64,000 bases of DNA, from positions 155,975 to 219,974 of the forward strand of contig NZ_FPBL01000004.1 in assembly GCF_900116685.1 (NCBI RefSeq), given 5' to 3'. A program made the translations under genes and the position numbers. A model generated the notes under the pieces. The model did no database searches. It worked only from the letters and a program-made list of their open reading frames with translations, and was not told the DNA's origin. Shown in pieces: positions 17,189-25,772 of this stretch. The stretch is from Nitrosomonas eutropha (GTDB lineage: Bacteria > Pseudomonadota > Gammaproteobacteria > Burkholderiales > Nitrosomonadaceae). Positions within the stretch are counted from its first letter, which is position 1. The number at the start of each line of letters is the position of its first letter.

Positions 17189-18001
17189 ATGAATATTACC
17201 TTTATTGGTGGGGGAAATATGGCTGGCGCCATGATCGGTGGCCTGATCCGGCATGGACATGCACCTTCACAGATCAGTGTTGTAGAGATTGATGCGCAGC
17301 AGCAACAACGACTTGCCGAGAAATATGGCATTACAGTAACTACATTGATAACTGATGGAATTCGGGACAGCGAGATCGTTGTTCTGGCTGTAAAGCCACA
17401 ACAATTACATGCCGCAGTAAGCGAAGCAGCACAATTTTTTCAAGGTAAGCTTGTTATTTCAATTGCAGCAGGTGTCCGTGCAGATGATCTGAGCCAATGG
17501 CTGAACTGGCATGAGTTTATTATTCGTGCCATGCCTAACACACCCGCTTTAATCGGAAAGGGGGTAACAGGCTTATACGCTCTGCCTCGTGTTGATGTCC
17601 GGCAGAAGGAGCAGGCAACGAGGATTCTGGAGGGAATCGGAACTATTGTCTGGGTAGATGAAGAAGCTCAGTTGGATGCTGTGACAGCTTTGTCAGGATG
17701 TGGCCCGGCATATGTCTTCTATTTTCTGGAGGCGATGCAGCAGGCTGGGGCAGAGCTGGGCTTGACAGCTGATACCGCGAAACAGCTGGCAATGCAAACA
17801 TTCCTGGGGGCGGCATACCTTGCTGTACAAAGTGATGACACGCTTGCAACCCTGAGAACACGTGTAACTTCGAAGGGGGGGGCGACTGAACAAGCGTTAC
17901 TCAGTATGGAACAGTCCGATATCAGGGGTGCGTTTATTCGCGCCATGCATATTGCCAATGATCGTTCCCGGGAAATGGGTGAAATATTTAGACGCACGTA
18001 A
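17189..18001 (+). CDS. proC: pyrroline-5-carboxylate reductase
   Basis: This 270-residue enzyme catalyses the last step of proline synthesis, NAD(P)H-dependent reduction of 1-pyrroline-5-carboxylate. The N-terminal Rossmann motif is ITFIGGGNMAGAMIGGL. The C-terminal signature region includes ALSGCGPAYVFYFLEAM and RTRVTSKGGATEQAL. The ATG at 17189 follows CAGGG and matches the usual N-terminus; the longer in-frame version adds 16 unrelated residues. A run of eight G occurs at the conserved KGG motif. The proC-yggT-yggU order is common in proteobacteria. Confidence 0.96.
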   Translation: MNITFIGGGNMAGAMIGGLIRHGHAPSQISVVEIDAQQQQRLAEKYGITVTTLITDGIRDSEIVVLAVKPQQLHAAVSEAAQFFQGKLVISIAAGVRADDLSQWLNWHEFIIRAMPNTPALIGKGVTGLYALPRVDVRQKEQATRILEGIGTIVWVDEEAQLDAVTALSGCGPAYVFYFLEAMQQAGAELGLTADTAKQLAMQTFLGAAYLAVQSDDTLATLRTRVTSKGGATEQALLSMEQSDIRGAFIRAMHIANDRSREMGEIFRRT

Positions 18002-18072
18002 TACTCGAGGTGCTCTTCAGTCTGTATCCGGATAACGGGGCAGAAACAATCATAACTTTCAACGGAAAAACT

Positions 18073-18633
18073 ATGCCCAATCAAATAATAATATTTTTGC
18101 TGGACACTGTTCTTGGTTTGTTTTCTCTGGCGTTATTACTGCGGTTTTATGTGCAGTGGTCACGTATTCCTTATTATCATCCGGTTTCAAGATTTCTGGT
18201 CACCGTGACAGATTTTATTGTACGACCGGCACGCCGAGTGATTCCCAGCTGGCGGGGGCTTGATCTCTCCACCTTTGTATTGGCCTGGTTAGCCCAATTT
18301 ATTATTTTGATCAGTATCAATCTGTTGGCAGGCTCTGGCGCGAGTATCAGCATATTTGTATTTATCTTACTGGCATTCGTCAAGCTGGCCAGCATGACGC
18401 TTAATATTCTGTTTGTTATGATCATTGTGCAGGCTCTATTGTCCTGGATTAATCCGCACAGCCCACTGGCACCTGTGCTGGAAAGTTTTACCGGGCCTAT
18501 TCTGGAACCGTTGCGCCGGTTTATTCCTCCCATAGCCAATTTTGATCTTTCTCCATTATTTGCCTTGATTCTGCTGCAGGTGCTGATGATGGTTGTGGAG
18601 AACTTGCAGCGTCAGATTGTGCACGTGTTTTGA
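18073..18633 (+). CDS. yggT: YggT family membrane protein
   Basis: This 186-residue protein carries two YGGT repeats, each with a pair of membrane helices: LLRFYVQWSRIPYYHPVSRF in the first and ALLSWINPHSPLAPVLESFT in the second. The family is linked to cell envelope and osmotic functions in bacteria and to cytochrome b6 assembly in plastids, but the exact role here is unknown. The ATG at 18073 gives the usual N-terminus. Confidence 0.92.
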   Translation: MPNQIIIFLLDTVLGLFSLALLLRFYVQWSRIPYYHPVSRFLVTVTDFIVRPARRVIPSWRGLDLSTFVLAWLAQFIILISINLLAGSGASISIFVFILLAFVKLASMTLNILFVMIIVQALLSWINPHSPLAPVLESFTGPILEPLRRFIPPIANFDLSPLFALILLQVLMMVVENLQRQIVHVF

Positions 18634-18932
18634 TGGGCTGGTATTACCTTGATCGCGATCACAATCTGATACTAAAACTTTATATCCAGCCGGGTGCCAG
18701 GCAGACTGAAGCAATTGGTGTGCATGGCGAGGAGCTAAAAATAAAACTGGCAGCTCCCCCGGTAGACGGCAAAGCTAATTGTGCTTTAGCAGAATTTTTG
18801 GCAAAACGCTTCAATGTTCCCTTGAAACGCATCACCCTGAAACGGGGTGCGCAATCCCGGCATAAAACTGTTGAGATCTACCAGCCGATTAATGGCCCCG
18901 AAGTATTGCTTAGCGAAATAAGAACTAAATAA
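18633..18932 (+). CDS. yggU: YggU (DUF167) family protein
   Basis: This 99-residue cytosolic protein of unknown function has the DUF167 core: LYIQPGARQTEAIG, then LKIKLAAPPVDGKANCALAEFLA and ITLKRGAQSRHKTVEI. Its ATG overlaps the TGA of yggT (TGATG), so the two are translationally coupled. Confidence 0.92.
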   Translation: MGWYYLDRDHNLILKLYIQPGARQTEAIGVHGEELKIKLAAPPVDGKANCALAEFLAKRFNVPLKRITLKRGAQSRHKTVEIYQPINGPEVLLSEIRTK

Positions 18933-19050
18933 TCCGTAGTTGCAACCCAATGTTTGTTTTGTCAGGCGTAATATAGTGTTTTCGAGTATGTCTGATCTGA
19001 GTTTTGGGTTTGTAGAATTTATTTCTTCAGGGTATGCAGCGGGAGGTTTT

Positions 19051-20133
19051 ATGTCAGATAAAAATATGCAGGATCGTGCTGCCGGAGCCATTATGGGTGC
19101 ATTCATCGGGGATGCACTGGGGTTAGGGCCACATTGGTATTATGATCTCACCGAGCTTCGCCATGATTATGGTGACTGGATTACAGACTATACTGATCCT
19201 AAACCAGCCCGCTACCATGCCGGTTTAAAGGCAGGACAATTATCGCAGGCAGGTTTCATCCTGAAGCTGATGGTTCAGTCACTGGTTGAGCGGGGAGGTT
19301 ACGAGACGGAAGACTTCTGCCGCCGTATGGATGAAATACTTTTTCCACTGCTTGACGGTACACCTGTCAATGGTCCGGGCAGTTACACCAGCCAGTCAAT
19401 CCGTGAAACCTGGCGGCGGCGCGTACAACAAAAGCTGCGTTGGGGGCAGACCGGCGGTCATGCTGATACCACTGAGGCAGCAGAGCGTACACTGGCCATT
19501 GCTGTTCGTTATGCGTGCCGCCCAGACAAACTCGCAGCAGCTATCACGGACAATACGATACTGACCCAGTCTGATGAGATGGTAGTGGCGATGACTGTAG
19601 CTTACGGTGCTGTGCTGGGGTTGCTGATTCAGGGGCATGTGCTGGATACCGACTTATCTGGAAAACTTATGAATCTCGTGAAGAGTGGTGCGTTGCCATT
19701 TCACGCCGTGACAGGTGACAATCTGCAACCGCCACGCCCCGGTGATCCGGATCCACCACGTGCCGGGCATTTTGCTTCTCCAGATGCATTACTTACGCCT
19801 TCTTATATGGCTGCGGCGGCAGTGGATCCTGATATCCGGATTGAACCAGCCTGGAAGGTATCCGTTGTGTACGGCATGCCCTGTGCAATTTATCACTTAC
19901 TACCTGCTGCTTATTATCTGGCTGCTCGGTTTCATGATGATTTTGAATCGGCTGTTTTACATGCAATTAATGGTGGTGGGCAGAATTTGTCGCGGGCCAT
20001 ATTGACTGGAGCACTCGTCGGCGCGCAAACCGGCTTATCCGGTATCCCGCAACGTTTGCTGGATGGGCTCGACGATTCAGCAACACTTGGTAAATTAGCA
20101 ACGGAACTGGCAGCCATGGCGAATTCAGCCTGA
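19051..20133 (+). CDS. ADP-ribosylglycohydrolase (DraG/crystallin J1-like) family protein, metal site degenerate
   Basis: This 360-residue protein has the ARH fold signature at the N-terminus (AAGAIMGAFIGDALGLGPHW). The acidic residues that bind the two metal ions in active DraG/ARH enzymes are not where expected. The usual DDT motif region reads GQLSQAGFILKLM. The usual C-terminal GGDTDT region reads NGGGQNLSRAILTGALVGA. It is therefore probably not a classic ADP-ribosyl hydrolase and may bind a ligand or have another activity. The ATG at 19051 is chosen because GGGAGG lies just upstream. No DraT partner is nearby; the next genes are gnd and zwf. Confidence 0.75.
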   Translation: MSDKNMQDRAAGAIMGAFIGDALGLGPHWYYDLTELRHDYGDWITDYTDPKPARYHAGLKAGQLSQAGFILKLMVQSLVERGGYETEDFCRRMDEILFPLLDGTPVNGPGSYTSQSIRETWRRRVQQKLRWGQTGGHADTTEAAERTLAIAVRYACRPDKLAAAITDNTILTQSDEMVVAMTVAYGAVLGLLIQGHVLDTDLSGKLMNLVKSGALPFHAVTGDNLQPPRPGDPDPPRAGHFASPDALLTPSYMAAAAVDPDIRIEPAWKVSVVYGMPCAIYHLLPAAYYLAARFHDDFESAVLHAINGGGQNLSRAILTGALVGAQTGLSGIPQRLLDGLDDSATLGKLATELAAMANSA

Positions 20134-20201
20134 GACTGGTGTTCTTGATCCTGTATCTGATTGATCAGTATTCCTGATTGTGTCTGCTTAAAGGAGAAAA
20201 A

Positions 20202-21110
20202 ATGGAATTCGGTATGGTGGGTTTAGGACGAATGGGCAGCAACATGGCACGCCGTCTCGCTCGGAAGGGAAAAAAAATTGCGATAACGAATCGCAGCTTT
20301 AATGTAACCGAGGCATTGGCTAGGGAAACGGGACACACAGCGTGCAAAAGTTATACTGACCTCGTCGCTTCACTTGAAAAACCCCGCATCATCTGGCTAA
20401 TGCTGCCAGCGGGTGAAGTAACTGAAACAGCACTTTCTACATTATTGCCGTTGTTGTCACCGGGTGATCTGATCGTGGATGGTGCCAATGCGCATTATCA
20501 GGACGATGCACCTCGTGCGGCGCGCTGCGCAGAGCAGGGTGTTGAATTTGCCGATGCCGGAGTTTCCGGGGGAATATGGGGGTTGGAAAACGGCTACTGC
20601 ATCATGTTTGGCGGATCAAATGCTGCTGCAGCGCGCCTGAAACTCTATATGGAAGCATTGGCACCAACCCCGGAGACTGGATGGCTGCATACCGGGCCGG
20701 TTGGATCGGGGCATTACGTGAAAATGGTACATAACGGAATTGAATACGGCATGATGCAGGCCTTTGCCGAAGGATTTGCGCTGATGAAAGACAAGCCTGG
20801 GTTTGATCTTGACCTTGCTGCAATTGCCGAATTGTGGCGACATGGCAGTGTGGTGCGTTCATGGCTGCTTGATTTATCGGCCGACTTTCTGATGGAAGAT
20901 CAAGCGCTTGATGATATTGCTCCTTTCGTAGCGGATTCCGGTGAAGGACGCTGGACGGCACTTGCTTCCCTGGAGCAGGGAATTCCTGCTCCTGTGATTA
21001 CCCTTGCACTGATGATGCGTTTTGCCTCGCAGGGAAAAAATGATTATGCCGCTAAAATGCTTGCGAAAATGCGTCATGGCTTTGGTGGCCATGCTATCAA
21101 GAAGGATTGA
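20202..21110 (+). CDS. gnd: 6-phosphogluconate dehydrogenase, short (YqeC/GndA-like) form
   Basis: This 302-residue protein oxidatively decarboxylates 6-phosphogluconate to ribulose 5-phosphate. The N-terminal motif MEFGMVGLGRMGSNMARRLA is the cofactor-binding site. The substrate region has DAGVSGGIWGLENGYCIMFG and KMVHNGIEYGMMQAFAEG, with the catalytic Lys and Asn. At about 300 residues it belongs to the short bacterial class, often NAD-preferring, rather than the 470-residue enterobacterial form. AAAGGAG lies at ideal spacing before the ATG at 20202. zwf starts 1 base after its stop, giving an oxidative pentose phosphate operon. Confidence 0.95.
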   Translation: MEFGMVGLGRMGSNMARRLARKGKKIAITNRSFNVTEALARETGHTACKSYTDLVASLEKPRIIWLMLPAGEVTETALSTLLPLLSPGDLIVDGANAHYQDDAPRAARCAEQGVEFADAGVSGGIWGLENGYCIMFGGSNAAAARLKLYMEALAPTPETGWLHTGPVGSGHYVKMVHNGIEYGMMQAFAEGFALMKDKPGFDLDLAAIAELWRHGSVVRSWLLDLSADFLMEDQALDDIAPFVADSGEGRWTALASLEQGIPAPVITLALMMRFASQGKNDYAAKMLAKMRHGFGGHAIKKD

Positions 21111-22604
21111 ATGATGGATGGTGTGAACATGAGCCAATCTGAAAACCTGCCTTGTTCGTTTGTCATTTTTGGTGCGACAGGTGATCTCGCCACGCACAAG
21201 CTGTTGCCGGCACTATTTGACCTGGAAAATGCTGGTCGCCTCGCAGATAACCTTTCTCTCATTGCTTTCTCGCGCCGTGACTGGACGACTGACGATTGGC
21301 TTGGGCACACGCGCGCAATATTGCAAGACAAGGTTAGCCAACCATCCCATCAAATGGTGCTAGACCGGTTTCTCGCACGCTTCCATTATTTGCGGGGGGA
21401 TCTCAATGATGCGGAGTCCTATCGTACACTGGCTGCTGATCTGGCACCTGGATCGACCTGCTCTCGCACGGTGTTTTATCTGGCTATCCGGCCGGCTGAT
21501 TTTGTTGCGGTGATCAAGAATCTTAAGGAAATTGGTTTGAACGAGCCGCGTGGCATGAACCGGGTTGTCATTGAAAAACCATTTGGTGAGGATCTTGAAT
21601 CAGCACAAGTACTGAATCGCGTGTTGCATCAGCATTTTGATGAAGAGCAGATTTATCGTATTGATCATTTCCTGGGTAAGGAAACAGTACAGAACCTGCT
21701 CGTTTTTCGGTTTGCCAATACACTGATCGAGCCACTATGGAATCGCAATTTTATTGATCATGTACAAATTACGGTGGCTGAATCAATCGGCATTGAAAAA
21801 CGAGCTGGCTATTATGATCGTGCTGGTGCATTGCGCGACATGTTGCAAAACCACTTGATGCAATTGCTGACTGTGGTAGCAATGGAGCCTCCACCTGCAC
21901 TCGAAGCTGATGCGCTGCGCGATGAAAAGGTTAAGGTGTTGCGTTCTATTCGCCCAATCGCCAAGCGTGCGGTGCATGCGCATGCTGTGCGCGCACAATA
22001 TACGCATGGCAATATCAGTGGACAGACGGTGGCAAGCTATCAGCAGGAAGAAAACGTTGAACCGGATTCAATTACTGAAACTTTTGTCGCAGCCAAGTTC
22101 TATATTGATAACTGGCGCTGGCGTGGTGTCCCATTTTATCTTCGAACGGGAAAACGTATGCCCAAACAGAATTCGATGATCGCGATTCGCTTCAGACATC
22201 CTCCACAACAACTTTTTCGTGAAACACCGCTGGAATCGATTACTCCTAATTGGGTGCTGCTGTCGATTCAACCGGAAGAATCAATGCGGATGGAAATTCA
22301 TGTCAAGCAACCTGGCCTTGATATGAATACCCGGGTGATGCAGATGAATGCAAGTTTCCTTAGAACAGACGAGCAGACACTTGATGCTTATGAAGCGTTG
22401 CTGCTGGATGTTATTGAAGGTGACCGTTCATTGTTCATCCGCTTTGACGAGGCCGAATGGGCGTGGCGAGTCATTGATCCGATCCTGAAGTTCTGGACAG
22501 TCGAGCGCGAATATATTCCAACCTATCCTGCGGGTAGCTGGGGCCCGGCTGAAGCCAATCGTCTGTTTGACAGCGACGACCAGATCTGGCGAAATGAACT
22601 TTAG
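21111..22604 (+). CDS. zwf: glucose-6-phosphate 1-dehydrogenase
   Basis: This 497-residue enzyme is the first of the oxidative pentose phosphate pathway. The nucleotide motif is FVIFGATGDLATHKLLPAL. The active-site signature RIDHFLGKE contains the catalytic His and Lys. The length is normal for the family. It is directly downstream of gnd, with AAGGA before the ATG inside the gnd stop region. A later ATG at 21129 would remove six poorly conserved residues. After its stop lie about 100 bases without a feature and then the MITE-like repeat. Confidence 0.97.
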   Translation: MMDGVNMSQSENLPCSFVIFGATGDLATHKLLPALFDLENAGRLADNLSLIAFSRRDWTTDDWLGHTRAILQDKVSQPSHQMVLDRFLARFHYLRGDLNDAESYRTLAADLAPGSTCSRTVFYLAIRPADFVAVIKNLKEIGLNEPRGMNRVVIEKPFGEDLESAQVLNRVLHQHFDEEQIYRIDHFLGKETVQNLLVFRFANTLIEPLWNRNFIDHVQITVAESIGIEKRAGYYDRAGALRDMLQNHLMQLLTVVAMEPPPALEADALRDEKVKVLRSIRPIAKRAVHAHAVRAQYTHGNISGQTVASYQQEENVEPDSITETFVAAKFYIDNWRWRGVPFYLRTGKRMPKQNSMIAIRFRHPPQQLFRETPLESITPNWVLLSIQPEESMRMEIHVKQPGLDMNTRVMQMNASFLRTDEQTLDAYEALLLDVIEGDRSLFIRFDEAEWAWRVIDPILKFWTVEREYIPTYPAGSWGPAEANRLFDSDDQIWRNEL

Positions 22605-22709
22605 GTTTACAATTTTTCCCGAAACTGCGTGTATGGATAAAGATGTCCTGCTGAAGCTGATCCTCTGCTGTTGTTTGAGCTGGCGAGCGAACTTGCTGAA
22701 AGATGCAGC

Positions 22710-22817
22710 GCTAGAGCATTTTTGTTTCAGGTGTTTACACCTTGTTTTTGAGGAAATCTCCCGCCCTGTTTGTAGAAGCGGAGATCTGTTTATATTTGCA
22801 CCAAAACCGCTTTAGCT
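22710..22817 (+). mobile_element. MITE-like repeat, copy A
   Basis: About 108 bp that match, in inverted orientation, the element at 57988-58097. The shared core includes AGAGCATTTTTGTTTCAGG, GAGGAAATCTCCC, and GAGATCTGTTTATATTTGCA. The ends, GCTAGAGCA and CCGCTTTAGC, are decayed terminal inverted repeats. It has no coding capacity. The right end supplies the stop codon of the leftward DUF488 gene (TTA at 22812-22814 on this strand). Confidence 0.8.
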
Positions 22818-23360
22818 GACTGGAGCGTTTTGTGACGGATAGGTAATGGTGCAGGAAGATTGAATCTGTGCCCCTTCGGTTAAATGTGCAGCCTCTGCCC
22901 GGCTGTGCCCCATCAGATGAAAAACAGTTTCGCTGCGTGCCAGCAAATAATCAGAAACGATACGCCGATGACAACGCCACCAGACAGCCTCGGCACACAT
23001 CATTACACAACGGCGTGTACGTCCCAGCTCAATCAGCTTGTTCAAACCTTCCTGGAAAGTATCCGAGAGCGCGTAATCGGCATAATTGTGAAAACTCTGG
23101 TTCTCCCAGAAGCCGTTTACATCTGGCAGTACAGTCTTGGATTTACCGCGCAATCCTCCCAGTTGCGTGATGTATTCATAGTCGATCCCAAATGCTGCCA
23201 GCCTGCCGGGTAATGTATCCTGGTTGTATTGCGGATTGGTTCGTGACCGTGGAACGGTGCGTATATCTGCAACCAGTTCTACTTGTACCGTACGCAGCAA
23301 ATTAACGAACTCTTCCAATGTACGGGTTGAATGCCCGATGGTGTAAAAGGGGAGATTCAT
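22812..23360 (-). CDS. DUF488 family protein
   Basis: This 182-residue cytosolic protein of unknown function opens with the DUF488 signature YTIGHSTRTLEEFVNLL and VADIRTVPRSRTNPQYN. Later it has the conserved VMMCAEAVWWRCHRRIVSDY, with Cys and His residues that suggest metal or nucleic acid interaction in the family. The last codons (VS, then TAA) lie at or inside the border of the MITE-like repeat, so the C-terminus was probably altered by its insertion. Confidence 0.88.
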   Translation of the reverse strand: MNLPFYTIGHSTRTLEEFVNLLRTVQVELVADIRTVPRSRTNPQYNQDTLPGRLAAFGIDYEYITQLGGLRGKSKTVLPDVNGFWENQSFHNYADYALSDTFQEGLNKLIELGRTRRCVMMCAEAVWWRCHRRIVSDYLLARSETVFHLMGHSRAEAAHLTEGAQIQSSCTITYPSQNAPVS

Positions 23361-23451
23361 TTTCCTGTCCTGTTTGTACTGCTTCGCAGTAAGGAGACAT
23401 TCCCATAGTGCCTGATATGAGGAAGGTGAACAACCTGATGAATATTACACT

Positions 23452-23916
23452 CTAGACACCACCATCAAAACCAGTTTTTCGCCAGGCTTCGTAAATAATA
23501 ACCGCTGCTGAGTTGGAGAGATTCAGACTGCGGGAGGAAGGAACCATGGGAATACGGATACGGCGATCCTGAGAGAAATCTTCCAGTACTTCAACAGGCA
23601 ATCCACGAGTTTCAGAGCCAAACAAAAAGACATCATCCGCTACATAATCCACTTTATCGTAGTGCTTTGTTGCCTTGGTGGTGACAGCAAAAATTCGGCA
23701 TCCATCCATGAGGCTCAGGCAGGATGCCAGATCTTCATGCACGGTGAGGCGTGCCCATTCGTGATAATCCAGCCCGGCACGCTTCAGTTGCCGGTCACTC
23801 AAGTTGAATCCCAGTGGTTTGATCAGGTGCAGTTGTGCGCCGGTGTTGGCACAGAGGCGGATGATATTGCCGGTATTTGGCGGGATTTCCGGCTGATGGA
23901 GGATTACCTGCAGCAT
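23452..23916 (-). CDS. trmL: tRNA (cytidine/uridine-34 2'-O)-methyltransferase
   Basis: This 154-residue minimal SPOUT methyltransferase modifies the wobble ribose of tRNA-Leu isoacceptors. It has IPPNTGNIIRLCANTG near the N-terminus, LFGSETRGLP in the middle and the knot motif IPMVPSSRSLNLSNSAAVI at the C-terminus. The length is normal. It is 53 bp upstream of the end of comF and in the same direction. Confidence 0.95.
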   Translation of the reverse strand: MLQVILHQPEIPPNTGNIIRLCANTGAQLHLIKPLGFNLSDRQLKRAGLDYHEWARLTVHEDLASCLSLMDGCRIFAVTTKATKHYDKVDYVADDVFLFGSETRGLPVEVLEDFSQDRRIRIPMVPSSRSLNLSNSAAVIIYEAWRKTGFDGGV

Positions 23917-23969
23917 GTTGATCAGTTTGTCAGGTTAAATGATTGTCGGCCCGTATTATTTTCAGATGA

Positions 23970-24716
23970 TTAACTCGGAAATGCCCGGGCGACAACCCAG
24001 GCGCGAACACTGCCTGCCCCTTGGCGAAGGATAACTTTGGCCAGTTCATTCAGGGTGGCGCCGCTGGTCATGACATCATCCACGATAGCGACCTGTTTTC
24101 CAGCAAAATTCTGCGTACAGATAAAAGCATTACGAATATTCTGTTTCCGTTTTTTCCATGGAATCTCAGTCTGTGAAGGAGTGCTGCGTATGCGTACACA
24201 GGCAGCAGGCAGTAATTTACATCCTGTTTTTCTACATAGATAGCGACTGATTTCGTGTGCCTGATTGAATCCTCTATCCCGCAGCCTGTCCGGATGAAGT
24301 GGTACCGGAATGACATAGTCAGGTAAAGAATCTTCCTGGAGTTCTGTCAGCAGCAAATCCGCCAGTATTGGTGCCAGCGGCAGATCGGAGCGGTATTTCA
24401 GTGCCTGTATCAGTGCATCAACCGGATAAGTGTAACGCAAGGCTGCTCTGATCTGGTTCCAGGCGGGCGGCTTGCGCAGACAAGTGCCACAAATCTGTGA
24501 GGAGGGTACTGGTAGCAGGCAAGAAGGGCAATGTGCTTGCGATAGTCTGGGAAGATCATGCAGGCAGGCTGCACAGATATCTCGATGATCAGATGCTTGA
24601 CATAACACGCAATGCTTGTGCTGGAATAATTGCACAAAATTTAATCGCCTGTTCAAAATTTCAGAAGAAAAAATTGACAACTTAAAAGGTATCCGTGATG
24701 ATCGCCTGCTATTCAT
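23970..24716 (-). CDS. comF: ComF family phosphoribosyltransferase-like protein
   Basis: This roughly 248-residue protein has an N-terminal zinc ribbon (CVLCQ...CAACLHDL, then CPSCLLP...CGTCLRKPP). A type I phosphoribosyltransferase domain with [20 protein letters not shown] follows. The family is required for DNA uptake in competent bacteria. GntX in E. coli is a relative. The start is uncertain: the ATG at 24716 is chosen, but a TTG at 24656 would give a protein closer to the zinc ribbon. The longest version would overlap the divergent bioB start. Confidence 0.85.
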   Translation of the reverse strand: MNSRRSSRIPFKLSIFSSEILNRRLNFVQLFQHKHCVLCQASDHRDICAACLHDLPRLSQAHCPSCLLPVPSSQICGTCLRKPPAWNQIRAALRYTYPVDALIQALKYRSDLPLAPILADLLLTELQEDSLPDYVIPVPLHPDRLRDRGFNQAHEISRYLCRKTGCKLLPAACVRIRSTPSQTEIPWKKRKQNIRNAFICTQNFAGKQVAIVDDVMTSGATLNELAKVILRQGAGSVRAWVVARAFPS

Positions 24717-24744
24717 TATAACTTGGAGCAGGCTACCGCCGAAA

Positions 24745-25767
24745 ATGATCATGGAATCCCAAACTGGTTTAATTTCTGAAGAACAGAGCGGATGCACACA
24801 TTCCAGCCTTGATTCGGCAGCACAGCAGGAATCATCGTCACGCTGGTTAGTGGCAGATATCGAATCACTGTTGAGTTTGCCGTTTAATGATCTTATTTTT
24901 CAGGCGCAAACGGTGCACCGCCAATATCACGATGCTAATGGTGTGCAATTGTCCACGCTACTGTCAGTAAAAACTGGTGGATGTTCTGAAGACTGCGCCT
25001 ATTGCCCACAGGCGGCTCGTTATCATACCGGGGTGGAAAATCAAGCAATTTTGTCGCGTGAGGAAGTGGTAATGGCTGCCACCAAAGCCAAGGAAAGTGG
25101 TGCAACGCGCTTCTGCATGGGAGCCGCCTGGCGGGGACCCAAACAACGTGATATTGAACACATGACCGAGCTCATCAGTGCGGTTAAGGATTTAGGGCTG
25201 GAAACCTGTGCCACATTGGGTATCCTGAAACCCGGGCAGGCCGTTCAACTCAAGCAGGCCGGGTTGGATTACTACAATCACAATCTTGACACTTCTCCTG
25301 AGTTTTATGGCGAGGTCATTACCACACGTGAATATCAGAATCGTCTGGATACATTGGACGAAGTGCGCGGTGCCAATATCAATGTTTGCTGTGGCGGCAT
25401 CGTTGGCATGGGGGAATCGCGTACAGCGCGAGCCGGCCTGATTGCACAACTGGCCAACCTTGATCCTTATCCTGAATCAGTACCGATCAATTACCTGGTG
25501 CAGGTCGAAGGCACACCTTTGTACGGTACACCCGAGCTCGACCCGTTTGAATTTGTCCGCTCTATCGCAGCAGCCCGTATCACCATGCCTAAGGCAAAGG
25601 TCAGACTTTCTGCTGGCCGCCGGCAGATGTCGGAAGCTATCCAGGCACTGTGTTTTCTGGCCGGTGCTAACTCTATCTTTTATGGTGACAAACTGCTCAC
25701 GACCGGCAATCCGGATACGGAACAGGACGCGGCTTTGCTCGAAAAACTGGGATTGCACGCACTTTAA
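24745..25767 (+). CDS. bioB: biotin synthase
   Basis: This roughly 340-residue radical SAM enzyme inserts sulfur into dethiobiotin. The SAM cluster motif [10 protein letters not shown] is intact. The second cluster ligands are found in the later segments ([20 protein letters not shown], and RLSAGRRQM with the Arg ligand of the 2Fe-2S site). The start is ATG 24745 or 24751 (MIMES). About 40 variable residues precede the barrel. First gene of bioBFHCD, which is divergent from comF. Confidence 0.97.
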   Translation: MIMESQTGLISEEQSGCTHSSLDSAAQQESSSRWLVADIESLLSLPFNDLIFQAQTVHRQYHDANGVQLSTLLSVKTGGCSEDCAYCPQAARYHTGVENQAILSREEVVMAATKAKESGATRFCMGAAWRGPKQRDIEHMTELISAVKDLGLETCATLGILKPGQAVQLKQAGLDYYNHNLDTSPEFYGEVITTREYQNRLDTLDEVRGANINVCCGGIVGMGESRTARAGLIAQLANLDPYPESVPINYLVQVEGTPLYGTPELDPFEFVRSIAAARITMPKAKVRLSAGRRQMSEAIQALCFLAGANSIFYGDKLLTTGNPDTEQDAALLEKLGLHAL

Positions 25768-25772
25768 CCACC

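Noticed and set aside
22567..22815. 82-codon rightward frame after zwf
   Set aside because: It overlaps the end of zwf and then reads through the repeat; there is no family resemblance.
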